Shown here piece by piece: positions 18,455-30,950 of a DNA stretch of 64,000 nt. The stretch is taken from NCBI RefSeq assembly GCF_001647675.1, contig NZ_CP015594.1, positions 2,108,001 through 2,172,000 on the forward strand. The letters are read 5' to 3'. The notes under the pieces are model-generated. The model made no database searches. It had not been told where the DNA came from and worked only from the letters and a program-made list of their open reading frames with translations. The position numbers and the translations under genes are program-made. Position 1 is the first letter of the stretch. Each line of letters starts with the position of its first letter. The DNA is from Acinetobacter sp. NCu2D-2 (GTDB lineage: Bacteria > Pseudomonadota > Gammaproteobacteria > Pseudomonadales > Moraxellaceae).

Positions 18455-18889
18455 TTAAGCTTGAGCCTGTTGTAGCTCAGCAAACTTCTGCTTAGATTCT
18501 TCAGGAATAGGGCGTTTATTGCCTTTTACATCTACAGCAACAAAGGTAAATACACCTTCAGTCACACGTTTCGCTTCGCGTGAACTGTCATGACTATCCC
18601 AAACTTCAATTTGCATTTGAATTGAGGTATTGCCAACTTTCAAAATCTTGGTATAGACGCTGATGACATCACCGACTTTGACTGGCACCAAAAATGTCAT
18701 TTGATTAATGGAAATGGTCGCACAACGTCCTTTAGAAAAACGCTCTGCATGGATTGCTCCTGCCAAGTCCATTTGTGACACAATCCATCCACCAAATACA
18801 TCGCCGCTCCAGTTGGTATCGGCAGGCATTGCAATTGTCTGTAGGGATAATGTTCCCTCTGGTTTTACATGAGATTCTGACACGTTCAC
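18455..18889 (-). CDS. Acyl-CoA thioesterase, YciA-type
   Basis: 144-aa hotdog thioesterase of the YciA/acyl-CoA hydrolase type, cleaving acyl-CoA to free acid and CoA. Conserved segment TNWSGDVFGGWIVSQMDLAG near residue 25 carries the catalytic Asp and the helix; INQMTFLVPVKVGDVISVYT follows near 62. Length fits the single-hotdog family. The start at 18889 is 18 bases downstream of the trxC stop, so it may be part of the hydrolase-trxC-thioesterase run. Confidence 0.9.
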   Translation of the reverse strand: MNVSESHVKPEGTLSLQTIAMPADTNWSGDVFGGWIVSQMDLAGAIHAERFSKGRCATISINQMTFLVPVKVGDVISVYTKILKVGNTSIQMQIEVWDSHDSSREAKRVTEGVFTFVAVDVKGNKRPIPEESKQKFAELQQAQA

Positions 18890-18907
18890 TCCAAAATTCT
18901 GATTGGA

Positions 18908-19333
18908 TTAGGCATTTAGCTGCTGATCAAGCCATTGTTGTAACTCAGGCGTTCTAAGCGCACCGCTTATTCTAGCAACTTCTGTTGTTTTATTCATCAA
19001 CACCAGTGTTGGAATACTACGAACATTAAATGCTGCACTTAAGCGTGGATTTGCTTCTGTGTCTATTTTAGCAAAAACCACATTTGGGTACATCTTGGCT
19101 ACATTGGCAAAATGCGGTGCCATCATTTTACAAGGACCGCACCAGTCCGCCCATAAATCAATCAGAATGGGTAGATCACTATGAGTAATGAACTGACTAA
19201 AATTTTGCTCATTCAGCTCAATAGGTGCCAATGGCACTAAACTTTGATGACATTGTCCACAAGCAGGACTTTCTGCCAATTTTTCTTCTGGCACGCGATT
19301 TTTTGCCTGACATGACGGGCATACAATGATCAT
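18908..19333 (-). CDS. trxC: Thioredoxin 2 (zinc-binding)
   Basis: 141-aa thioredoxin TrxC, a cytoplasmic disulfide reductase often linked to oxidative stress. The N-terminal zinc motif has Cys5-x2-Cys8 and Cys25-x2-Cys28. The thioredoxin active site is WCGPCK with Cys65 and Cys68; the cis-Pro segment is VRSIPTLVLM. Its ATG directly follows the TAG stop of the upstream hydrolase gene (TAGATG), so the two are probably translationally coupled. Confidence 0.96.
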   Translation of the reverse strand: MIIVCPSCQAKNRVPEEKLAESPACGQCHQSLVPLAPIELNEQNFSQFITHSDLPILIDLWADWCGPCKMMAPHFANVAKMYPNVVFAKIDTEANPRLSAAFNVRSIPTLVLMNKTTEVARISGALRTPELQQWLDQQLNA

Positions 19334-20230
19334 CTAAGAAACTCCAATATGTTGATGCAAGAATTCTAATTGGGTCGAAACTGCTTTTTCAAACCATTCA
19401 CCATGATAAATATCAAAATGTTGCATATTCCATTCATGATATTCAGCAAAAGGTGCAATATTGGTCGCAGTTTCACGACTGGACTCAATCGAGATGATGC
19501 TATCTTGTTTTGCCGCGATAAACAGTACAGGAATGGTGATTTTCCTGACATCTTGTATCGGTCGATAACGAATTAAATTAAAAAATACCCGTGCAGGAAT
19601 TTCACCGCTCCAATAATAATCTGGATTGACAATCGAACGATAACCAGCATAACCATCTGCTGTTGGCATAAAACACAAGTCAGTTTGATGAATCACAGGT
19701 AAAGTCCGTGGACTCATCCCCACTTTCGACCCCATATAATCCTGACTGGATATTTTCAATGCTTTAGGCAGTTGTTGTAAGGGATATAACTTCGCGCTTT
19801 CAGCACCATCGACAAATGGAATTTGTGTAATCACCGCTTGAATATTCTGCAGTTGTGAAGCGAGCGTTAAAACATAACCGCCACTTAATGAAGTTCCCCA
19901 TAACACTACTCTTTTGCTATCAATCGAGCGTCTTTGCTTAATATGAGCGATCATTGTCCGCCAATCTTCAAGCTGGGCACTCAAGGAGACCAATTCGCGT
20001 GGACGGCCTGTACTCCCACCCCAATAACGATAATCAAACAGCACAACGGCATAGCCTGCCTGTGCAAATCGTTTCGCATATTCAATTAATTTAAACTGAC
20101 GCAGTGCGGCTAAACCATGTGCCATTAATATAACAGCGGGTTTTTCAATATTTTTTGGGCGATAAAAATCCGCAGCAATCACGTCCTGATCACTTTTGAC
20201 ATACAGTGGTTCGACTGTATAAGCGTACAT
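19334..20230 (-). CDS. Alpha/beta hydrolase
   Basis: 298-aa cytoplasmic alpha/beta hydrolase. The oxyanion region is LMAHGLAALRQFKL near residue 35, the nucleophile elbow is GTSLSGGY near 113, an acid in the KQDSIIS strand lies near 245, and the His is in MQHFDIYHGEWF near 273. This is the catalytic Ser-Asp-His order. It has the look of the dienelactone hydrolase/YqiA-like group without a lid that identifies a substrate. No signal peptide. It heads a minus-strand run with trxC. Confidence 0.85.
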   Translation of the reverse strand: MYAYTVEPLYVKSDQDVIAADFYRPKNIEKPAVILMAHGLAALRQFKLIEYAKRFAQAGYAVVLFDYRYWGGSTGRPRELVSLSAQLEDWRTMIAHIKQRRSIDSKRVVLWGTSLSGGYVLTLASQLQNIQAVITQIPFVDGAESAKLYPLQQLPKALKISSQDYMGSKVGMSPRTLPVIHQTDLCFMPTADGYAGYRSIVNPDYYWSGEIPARVFFNLIRYRPIQDVRKITIPVLFIAAKQDSIISIESSRETATNIAPFAEYHEWNMQHFDIYHGEWFEKAVSTQLEFLHQHIGVS

Positions 20231-20353
20231 AAGCGCTCCATTGCGTTATTTTTAGTATGAATCGTTTATAAAGTTTTAAGAAGGTTCTGCTCATTTTTGT
20301 GCTTAATGCTATCATAAAGCATATCCCGATGAATAAAATGATGGAGTGACATC

Positions 20354-20689
20354 ATGAGCGAAAATGTAGGCTTTGCAGGTCAAATTGGTCCTGAGCATGT
20401 TTCTCAAGTGGTTGAAAAAGGTTTTAAATCAATCATCAATAACCGTCCAGATATGGAAGGTGGTCCAGAACAACCGACCAGCGCACAAATTGAAGAAGTC
20501 GCTCGCCAAGCAGGTTTAGACTATGTGCATCAACCTGTAGTCGCAGGTCAAATTACTGAAATTGACGTTCGTGCTTTCGCAAATCACTACAATGAATTAC
20601 CAAAACCAATCTTGATGTTCTGCCGTACAGGTAATCGTTCGAACAATCTTTACCAACTTGCTAAACAAATGGATCTTCTTGATGACTAA
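20354..20689 (+). CDS. DUF442 / TIGR01244 phosphatase-like protein, cytoplasmic copy
   Basis: 111-aa protein of the TIGR01244/DUF442 family, related to the N-terminal domain of Blh-type sulfurtransferase-hydrolases and to dual-specificity phosphatases. It contains AGQIGPEHVSQVVEKGFKSI, INNRPDMEGGPEQP and the Cys loop MFCRTGNRSNNLY near residue 95. No signal peptide. It is the first of two tandem paralogues. The second gene's ATG overlaps its stop by 8 bases. Divergent from the hydrolase gene. Confidence 0.88.
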   Translation: MSENVGFAGQIGPEHVSQVVEKGFKSIINNRPDMEGGPEQPTSAQIEEVARQAGLDYVHQPVVAGQITEIDVRAFANHYNELPKPILMFCRTGNRSNNLYQLAKQMDLLDD

Positions 20690-21104
20690 ACTATTGTTGA
20701 AAAGTGCAGCTTTATTTTGCATTTTTACAATAGCTTCCCTTACTCATGCTGCCGAAGCATTGAGCCGTGCCTTAAATAGCAAGGTCAGTGTCAGTGGGCA
20801 CATGAGTATTGATAAGTTTCAGCAGTTGCTAAAAGATGGCTATAGATCTGTCATTGTGAATCAGCCTGATCAAGAACAAGGTAATGCGGTAAGCGTAAGT
20901 CAATTACGTAATATTGCAGAAAAGTCACATGTTAGCGTGATTTACCAACCTGTGGTTAATGGTCAGTTGAATCAAGCAAATGTAAATGAATTTGCTAAAT
21001 ATTATAATGAGTTACCAAAGCCTATCTTAATGATTTGTCGTACTGGTGCTCGTTCAGCAGATTTATTTAATCAAGCAAAAGCACAAGGATTATTACATGA
21101 ATAA
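20682..21104 (+). CDS. DUF442 / TIGR01244 phosphatase-like protein, exported copy
   Basis: 140-aa paralogue of the gene before it, but with a signal peptide (MTKLLLKSAALFCIFTIASLTHA). The protein is probably periplasmic. Shared features are VNQPDQEQGN, YQPVVNGQL, NELPKPILMICRTGARS with the Cys loop. ATG 20682 is chosen over 20658 because it gives a clean signal peptide and an ATGACTAA overlap with the upstream stop. Its own stop overlaps the start of a tiny lipoprotein gene (ATGAATAA). Substrate unknown. Confidence 0.83.
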   Translation: MTKLLLKSAALFCIFTIASLTHAAEALSRALNSKVSVSGHMSIDKFQQLLKDGYRSVIVNQPDQEQGNAVSVSQLRNIAEKSHVSVIYQPVVNGQLNQANVNEFAKYYNELPKPILMICRTGARSADLFNQAKAQGLLHE

Positions 21105-21201
21105 AGTACTTTTGATTTTATGCTGTGCACTCGCATTAACCGCTTGTAGCTCAATGAATGTGAGACCTACTGTCGGTGTGAGTGTTGGTTCTACGCTTTA
21201 A
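21097..21201 (+). CDS. 34-residue lipoprotein
   Basis: Small ORF of 34 aa: lipoprotein signal MNKVLLILCCALALTAC with lipobox LTAC, then a mature tail of only about 18 residues (SSMNVRPTVGVSVGSTL follows the Cys). Its ATG overlaps the stop of the DUF442 gene by 8 bases and a terminator follows at once, so it is the third gene of the cluster. Similar tiny lipoproteins are common in Acinetobacter and are easily missed. Function unknown. Confidence 0.7.
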   Translation: MNKVLLILCCALALTACSSMNVRPTVGVSVGSTL

Positions 21202-21204
21202 GAT

Positions 21205-21227
21205 AAAACGGCTTTTAAGCCGTTTTT
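21205..21227 (+). terminator. Terminator of the DUF442 cluster
   Basis: Stem AAACGGCTT/AAGCCGTTT with a short TT(A) loop followed by a T-run, 4 bases past the small lipoprotein stop. Confidence 0.85.
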
Positions 21228-21303
21228 CTTTGCAAAATTCATCTAGGCGCTTACCCGCTTCTATGCTAAGAATAATTTAAATAGATAGCTTTATAACGAC
21301 ACA

Positions 21304-22686
21304 ATGTACGACTTAATTATTATTGGTGCTGGAACCGCTGGAATCTCTGCTTATAAAGAGGCAATTAAATATACCAATAACCTCCTGATCATCAATGATG
21401 GGCCTTGGGATACCACCTGTGCACGTGTCGGTTGTATGCCGAGTAAAGTACTCATTGCCAGTGCCAATCGTGCCTATGAGATGCAACACTTTAGCAGCTT
21501 AGGCTTATCTGCTGAAGTTAAGCTTGATACTTCACAAGTCATGCAACATGTACAACAACTGCGTGATCGTTTTACTAAAGCAACCTTAAAAGATGTCGAC
21601 TCTTGGAAAGCTGAACACAAGATTTCAGGTCGTGCTGAATTCATTGATGAGCATACTGTTCAAGTTGGAGACCAACAATTCCATGCCAAAACCTTTATTA
21701 TTGCAGTGGGCAGTACGCCAAATATTGATACTAATTTAAAACAACAACTTAAAGACAGACTGATTACTACAGATCAAATCTTTGAATTAAAGCAATTACC
21801 CACATCGCTTGCTGTGATAGGCAGCGGTGTAATTGCAATTGAACTTGCTCAAGCCATGCATCGTTTAGGGGTTCTAACAGATATTTTTGCACGTAGTCGT
21901 AAAGTAGGCTCACTCAGTAGCCCAGATTTGCAAAAGCTCGCACAAGAACAATTATCCAAAGAATTAAATCTGCATTTCGAAACTTTGCCAGATCAATATC
22001 ACTATCAAGATGACGGTATTGAAATCCAATATACCGATGCTAGTGAAGCTAAAACAATTAAGGTCGAATACGTACTCACAGCGACTGGACGTAAATCACG
22101 TTTAAATTCATTAAAATTAGAAAATATAAATGCAGAATATCGTGATCTTAAATCACTTCCTGTTGATGCTAAAACCAAGCAGTTGGCGAACTATTCGATC
22201 TATATCGCAGGCGATGCTCATACAACTACCCCGATACAACATGAAGCAGCACATGAAGGTAGAATGCTTGCCCAAATGATTTGTAAAAATCAAAATTCAA
22301 AAATAGTTAAAATACTGACCCCGTTAGGGATTATGTTTAGTTCACCAGAGATGGCTGCTATTGGTAAAACTTATAAACAACTGACTGAAGAAAAGATTGA
22401 GTTTGTTACTGGATATATTGATTATTCAAAACAAGGGCGTTCAATTGTGAATGCAAAGAATCAAGGTGCAGCAGAAATTTATGTAGATAAAACCTCACGC
22501 AAAGTCTTAGGTGCTGAATTGTTTTGTTATGAAGCGGAACACCTCGCCCATTTATTGGCGTGGATGATTGCTGAATCGCTGACGATTGATGATTTGCTTA
22601 ATAAGCCGTTCTACCATCCAACAGTTGAAGAAGGACTAAGAACTGCATTAAAGCATGCGAGAAGGCAATTAAACGCAAATGAATAA
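21304..22686 (+). CDS. Dihydrolipoyl dehydrogenase-like flavoprotein
   Basis: 460-aa class I pyridine nucleotide-disulfide oxidoreductase. FAD motif IIIGAGTAGISAYKEA at residues 5-20; redox pair in CARVGCMPSK at Cys39 and Cys44; NAD motif AVIGSGVIAIELAQAMHRLG near 172; second FAD strand YIAGDAHTTTP near 300; C-terminal catalytic HPTVEEGL near 437. It best fits dihydrolipoyl dehydrogenase, but stands alone with no 2-oxoacid dehydrogenase genes near. It could serve another disulfide substrate. The N-terminal GTC of usual Lpd is here TTC. Confidence 0.85.
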   Translation: MYDLIIIGAGTAGISAYKEAIKYTNNLLIINDGPWDTTCARVGCMPSKVLIASANRAYEMQHFSSLGLSAEVKLDTSQVMQHVQQLRDRFTKATLKDVDSWKAEHKISGRAEFIDEHTVQVGDQQFHAKTFIIAVGSTPNIDTNLKQQLKDRLITTDQIFELKQLPTSLAVIGSGVIAIELAQAMHRLGVLTDIFARSRKVGSLSSPDLQKLAQEQLSKELNLHFETLPDQYHYQDDGIEIQYTDASEAKTIKVEYVLTATGRKSRLNSLKLENINAEYRDLKSLPVDAKTKQLANYSIYIAGDAHTTTPIQHEAAHEGRMLAQMICKNQNSKIVKILTPLGIMFSSPEMAAIGKTYKQLTEEKIEFVTGYIDYSKQGRSIVNAKNQGAAEIYVDKTSRKVLGAELFCYEAEHLAHLLAWMIAESLTIDDLLNKPFYHPTVEEGLRTALKHARRQLNANE

Positions 22687-22690
22687 TAAT

Positions 22691-23086
22691 TCAGGGAGTA
22701 TAGTAATAACTCATATTACCTGTTGATAATGCCGTAATAAAAGCATATTCCACATAGTGTTGAGTCAAATTTAAGAAATAAAGTGTAGTGCAAGCAATAA
22801 CGAAAACAACGGTCCCAGACATTACAGGTGCCGCTTTATGTTCTGCATGGTTATATTTTCGCGTCTGTACAACGATATTTTTAAGCTTCTTACGATTGAT
22901 ATAAAAGTCTTTAAAAATTGGTAAATGCAGAATGACAAAATGCATGAAGAAGATGCCGATGATCCAACTCAGTCCTATCATCCAATAATTCAAATGTAAG
23001 TTTGTAGGATACATGACAATAACTATAAAAATCGATGAAACTAAAATATTGAGCAATAGGTAATTGAAATAAAATTTCCGGTACAT
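22691..23086 (-). CDS. Hypothetical membrane protein
   Basis: 131 aa with three to four hydrophobic helices: residues 8-28, 33-55 and one near 88-106. A basic loop (INRKKLKNIVVQTRKYNHAEHK) lies between the second and third. No domain recognised. Ribosome binding site is weak. It is convergent with the Lpd-like gene (4-base gap) and lies just downstream of the rRNA operon terminator. Confidence 0.6.
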   Translation of the reverse strand: MYRKFYFNYLLLNILVSSIFIVIVMYPTNLHLNYWMIGLSWIIGIFFMHFVILHLPIFKDFYINRKKLKNIVVQTRKYNHAEHKAAPVMSGTVVFVIACTTLYFLNLTQHYVEYAFITALSTGNMSYYYTP

Positions 23087-23140
23087 TTCTTATAGATTTT
23101 TTTAGGATTAATTTTTAACTATAACTTTTCTTCTTGCATA

Positions 23141-23177
23141 AAAAAATCCCCCCTGCTATTGAGCTAGGGGGGATTTT
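23141..23177 (-). terminator. rRNA operon terminator
   Basis: Stem AATCCCCCCT/AGGGGGGATT-like with A-run and T-run, immediately after the 5S gene on the minus strand. The loop is about 14 bases. Confidence 0.75.
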
Positions 23178-23187
23178 GGAATAATGA

Positions 23188-23301
23188 GCTGGCGATGACT
23201 TACTCTCACATGGCAAATGCCACACTACCATCAGCGCTAAGAGGTTTCACTTCTGAGTTCGGGAAGGGATCAGGTGGTTCACTCTTGCTATTGTCGCCAG
23301 C
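23188..23301 (-). rRNA. rrf: 5S rRNA
   Basis: Minus-strand sequence begins GCTGGCGACAATAGC and ends GTCATCGCCAGC. These ends pair as helix I. It contains the conserved ACCTGATCCCTTCCCGAACT and the GTGGCATTTGCCATG region. Last gene of the rRNA operon; ends approximate. Confidence 0.95.
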
Positions 23302-23448
23302 ACAACTGTTTATGCTTACTCGCTTAGGTCTTATTTAGATGCCTAGCTTTCGTCAAATAGAATTCATTAACAGGGATACTTGAGTTGTATAGTTTGATCT
23401 TTAGCGTTAACTAAATCAAGTTATTGTGATGATGATTTGATCAACAAC

Positions 23449-23469
23449 ACCAACTGTTTGGGTGTTGTA

Positions 23470-23479
<10 letters not shown>
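23449..23479 (-). other. 23S processing stem, 3' arm
   Basis: Sequence around ACTGTTTGGGTGTTGTATAG followed by TCAAG is complementary, with one bulge, to 26356-26380. The two arms bracket 23S and would form the RNase III processing stem of the precursor. Confidence 0.7.
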
Positions 23480-26355
<2,876 letters not shown>

Positions 26356-26362
<7 letters not shown>

Positions 26363-26380
26363 ATACAACCCCAAACAGTC
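26356..26380 (-). other. 23S processing stem, 5' arm
   Basis: CTTGACTATACAAC and the adjoining CCCAAACAGT pair with 23449-23479 as described there. The remaining spacer up to tRNA-Ala (26381-26776) is about 400 bases of AT-rich transcribed spacer in which I see no gene. Confidence 0.7.
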
Positions 26381-26776
26381 GATCAATCCTACAAGTAGAT
26401 CAACCAACAAGTCCTAAGACTCACAGTTCGTTGTTTGTGTACTTAAACACTGTACAGCTTCAATCAAATTCACATACCAAAACGCTTGATTCAGTTTAAT
26501 CGCTAGTACTCATTAATCTTTAAACAATTGCTTGTTTAAGTCTTAACGAGTATGAACAAATTATTTCAACTCAAATATATTCTGTTAATGATTTAATGCA
26601 TCTTCGTCAGATTGCATTACTGTGATAAATCACAGAGATTATCAAGTGGTGCGTATCATAACGCTTCTACTTGTTAATCTCTAGGATCTAATCACTTGAT
26701 CGCTTAGGAACTAAACATTCATCTTACTGAATGGTTATTCTTAACTCATTCTACTTAAATCTGATGATTTAAGTGA

Positions 26777-26852
26777 TGGTGGAGACTAGGAGAGTCGAAC
26801 TCCTGACCTCCTGCGTGCAAAGCAGGCGCTCTACCAACTAAGCTAAGTCCCC
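26777..26852 (-). tRNA. alaT: tRNA-Ala (TGC)
   Basis: 76-nt cloverleaf on the minus strand: 5' GGGGACTTAGCTTAGTTGG, anticodon loop CTTTGCACG (anticodon TGC), T-loop GTTCGACTC, encoded CCA. In the 16S-23S spacer after tRNA-Ile, the standard arrangement. Confidence 0.97.
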
Positions 26853-26895
26853 AGCTTATCAATAAGTCAATGTATCGATTACTGTCTATTGCAGA

Positions 26896-26972
<77 letters not shown>

Positions 26973-26986
26973 TCAGATACATCGTC

Positions 26987-27009
26987 ATGAAGAACAACTT
27001 GTTGTGGAT
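26987..27009 (-). other. 16S processing stem, 3' arm
   Basis: ATGAAGAACAACTTGTTGTG and the following GAT pair, with one bulge, with 28701-28722 on the far side of 16S. This is the expected RNase III stem of pre-16S rRNA. Confidence 0.7.
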
Positions 27010-27032
27010 TCTTACCAATCGTCAATCTTTCG

Positions 27033-28571
<1,539 letters not shown>

Positions 28572-28773
28572 AAAATCAGTAGCACCTTAAAGGGTGCCAA
28601 TCTTGGCTCATCAATTTTCTGACAAATATTTCTCAAATAAACTTCGAGTAATTTCTACCATCAATCAATGAAAATAATTTCGATCAATCAACCAGTAAAA
28701 ATCCACACAAGTTGTTCTTCATAATCTCTTAATGATCTTCTTGTTGGTTCGTCACCAGCAAGCTAGGTCGGCT

Positions 28774-28801
28774 ATATTACGCTTTCTTTTCAGAAAGTCA
28801 A
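28774..28801 (-). promoter_or_regulatory. rRNA operon promoter (P1-like)
   Basis: On the minus strand -35 TTGACT, 16-base spacer, -10 TAATAT, followed by a GC-rich discriminator (AGCCGACC), typical of growth-rate- and ppGpp-controlled rRNA promoters. About 200 bases upstream of mature 16S. Confidence 0.75.
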
Positions 28802-28913
28802 CTGGTAATGAAAACTATTTTTAAACTTTCTTTCTAAAACCCAACTTAACCACTTTATGCTAAGTTACTGTTTTATCAGAAGTTTTAATCTTCATCACCG
28901 CCGATGGATGTGC

Positions 28914-28941
28914 ATTCTACAGCATTTCACACCTAACACAA
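28914..28941 (-). promoter_or_regulatory. Possible second rRNA promoter
   Basis: -35 TTGTGT, 16-base spacer, -10 TAGAAT on the minus strand, about 140 bases upstream of the first promoter. Weaker match; could be an upstream rRNA promoter. Confidence 0.4.
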
Positions 28942-28998
28942 CCCCTATTTTTAACAAAATTTATCGTCTGTTTATTTATTCTACAAATTTGAAGGTTT

Positions 28999-30072
28999 TT
29001 AATGTTTTTTGCGTATTAATACAGCAACTTCTGCAAAATATTTTGGATTTTTATTTAAATCATCTAATTCTTGAAACTTTAAATTCCTGCAATCGACATA
29101 TTGAACATACCCCCCTGCCCCATTTTCCAATACGCCATTTATTTTTAAATTGAAATCGAAACTACCGACATAACCTGCACCATATCCAAATTTATAATCC
29201 CCAATACAATTTCCGGATATTTCTATATTTAAATCTTTGTCTTGGTATTGCCATTCAAATTCACGAGGTAAATACATTGTTCGACCATAAGAATTGGTTA
29301 CCTGAGGAAAAACCCTGTGAACCTTAAAATATACATTTTGCTCAAAGCTCAATGATTCATTTTGGACTAAATCACGTAAATACATTTTTGATTGTACGAC
29401 TCGATTAAACAAATCACGAAGTTGCATACATAGTAACTGACGATCTCCGCTAATATTCATGACCATATATACCATGTAGGCAATCGGCAATGCAGGCAAA
29501 TCTACACTGCGCGCATATTCAAAGCTCCCAAGGCTACTGATGTCATAAATTTTATTTTGGTATTTAAGATGCCCCTCACATTTCACCAACACAGACCAAT
29601 GCTCAAATAAACCCAATTGCATTTTTTTGAAGTAGGACATGTACTGAGTAGTAAAGATTTTTAAATCACAGCTCAATTCATCATCATCGCGTTTCAATTC
29701 AAAGATCGGAAAATCTCCACTAAGAATTTCTCTTTGTGAAAAGTCGAAATTACCCTGCTGTAAATGACATTCTTGTTGAAGCGAATATGTGTGTAAGTGA
29801 TGTTGCATATGCGGACTTACACTAGACATCACTGTGACACAATCCAGTACTTGCTCTCGATTGAGCTGTTGATTTTGAAATATAGGAAGTGAGGGTTGCC
29901 CCATTAGACTATAGAAATTGAAATATCTTAAAGGCGTAGCAAGGTTGGGAAGAATAAGAGCTTGATGAACGATTTTATATTTATTATTCGGTGGGTGATA
30001 GGCAAGTTTCAAGGCTGCCTCGGAAGTCTGAGGATCTCGCTTTCGATCAAATAATCTTTGGAAAAAGCGCAT
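28999..30072 (-). CDS. Hypothetical protein, possibly DUF6670-like
   Basis: 357 aa, no signal peptide or clear membrane helix. It starts with a basic segment (MRFFQRLFDRKRDPQ) and continues as mostly beta-strand sequence with polar turns. A Gly-rich hairpin (GDYKFGYGAGYVGSFDFN) lies near residue 285 and another (VLENGAGGYVQYVDCR) near 310. The strand pattern recalls lipocalin-like or AttH-like barrels; this is an impression only. It lies between the rRNA promoter region and pssA, in the same direction as pssA with a 23-base gap. Confidence 0.7.
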   Translation of the reverse strand: MRFFQRLFDRKRDPQTSEAALKLAYHPPNNKYKIVHQALILPNLATPLRYFNFYSLMGQPSLPIFQNQQLNREQVLDCVTVMSSVSPHMQHHLHTYSLQQECHLQQGNFDFSQREILSGDFPIFELKRDDDELSCDLKIFTTQYMSYFKKMQLGLFEHWSVLVKCEGHLKYQNKIYDISSLGSFEYARSVDLPALPIAYMVYMVMNISGDRQLLCMQLRDLFNRVVQSKMYLRDLVQNESLSFEQNVYFKVHRVFPQVTNSYGRTMYLPREFEWQYQDKDLNIEISGNCIGDYKFGYGAGYVGSFDFNLKINGVLENGAGGYVQYVDCRNLKFQELDDLNKNPKYFAEVAVLIRKKH

Positions 30073-30095
30073 CTCAGACTCCTAGGCCATGAACG

Positions 30096-30908
30096 CTAGC
30101 CTTTTTTTGCCATCAGTGTTGTGACAAAACCTGAAAGTGCGTAAATCAGTGAAATCACCAAAATACCGACAGGAATATTATAAGTCATTGCTGCAAAAAT
30201 AAACACAGCAATCGGTAACACAAAGAATGGAACACGCTTACGTTCTACCGTCTTAAAAGAGTAGTACTTGATGTTTGAAATCATCAATAAGCCTGAAATA
30301 ATAATTACAGCAGCATTGGCGATTTGAACCGATGTTTCACGAGTATCAAAGATTTGTGGGAAATCTAAACCAACCCACACCCATGAAATAATCATGACGG
30401 CAGCCAGTGGACTTGCCACACCAATAAAGTAACGCTTATCGACCACACCAATTTGTACATTAAAGCGCGCTAAGCGGAACGCAGCACATGCCGTAAAGAC
30501 AAAACATGCCGCCAAGCCAATGCGACCTAAATCGTGTAATGCCCAGCTATACATTAAAATTGCTGGCGCAACACCAAATGCCAACATATCAGACAATGAG
30601 TCGAACTGCTCACCAAAAGGACTTTGTGCGCCAATGGCACGCGCAACACGACCATCAAGTCCATCAAATAATGCAGCTAGGAAAATGGCATAGATCGCTT
30701 GCTGGAAATTACCATCCATACTGGCAATGATTGAATAAAAACCTGACAACAACGCAGCCGTTGTAATCAAGTTCGGCCATAGATAGATACCACGACGTTT
30801 GACTTTTAAGCCTTCAGGATTTTGCTCTTCTTCCTCAACTTCAAAAGTAATGCCATCAAAAGGCAAATCAGTTGAAGACTCACTTTCTGGCTTATGTATA
30901 TTTGTCAT
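30096..30908 (-). CDS. pssA: CDP-diacylglycerol-serine O-phosphatidyltransferase
   Basis: Inner-membrane CDP-alcohol phosphotransferase, 270 aa, making phosphatidylserine from CDP-diacylglycerol and serine, the first step to phosphatidylethanolamine. The catalytic signature DG-x2-AR-x8-G-x3-D-x3-D is complete: it begins at DGLDGRVARAIG near residue 80 and ends at EQFDSLSD. About seven or eight helices follow a charged N-terminus. This is the integral-membrane PssA type, not the PLD-like E. coli enzyme. Confidence 0.93.
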   Translation of the reverse strand: MTNIHKPESESSTDLPFDGITFEVEEEEQNPEGLKVKRRGIYLWPNLITTAALLSGFYSIIASMDGNFQQAIYAIFLAALFDGLDGRVARAIGAQSPFGEQFDSLSDMLAFGVAPAILMYSWALHDLGRIGLAACFVFTACAAFRLARFNVQIGVVDKRYFIGVASPLAAVMIISWVWVGLDFPQIFDTRETSVQIANAAVIIISGLLMISNIKYYSFKTVERKRVPFFVLPIAVFIFAAMTYNIPVGILVISLIYALSGFVTTLMAKKG

Positions 30909-30950
30909 TTTTATCGATCCATTCTATCTATGAACTAGGTATTGTCCGTT

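Larger units (their letters stand above)
28572..28998 (-). other. rRNA leader and upstream region
   Basis: About 425 bases without a protein gene. Holds the 5' arm of the 16S processing stem (28701-28722), a P1-like promoter (28774-28801), an AT-rich tract just upstream that may be an UP element, and a weaker second promoter (28914-28941). Confidence 0.7.

Noticed and set aside
21304..22686. Mercuric reductase
   Set aside because: No N-terminal heavy-metal domain and no C-terminal vicinal Cys pair; no mer genes nearby.
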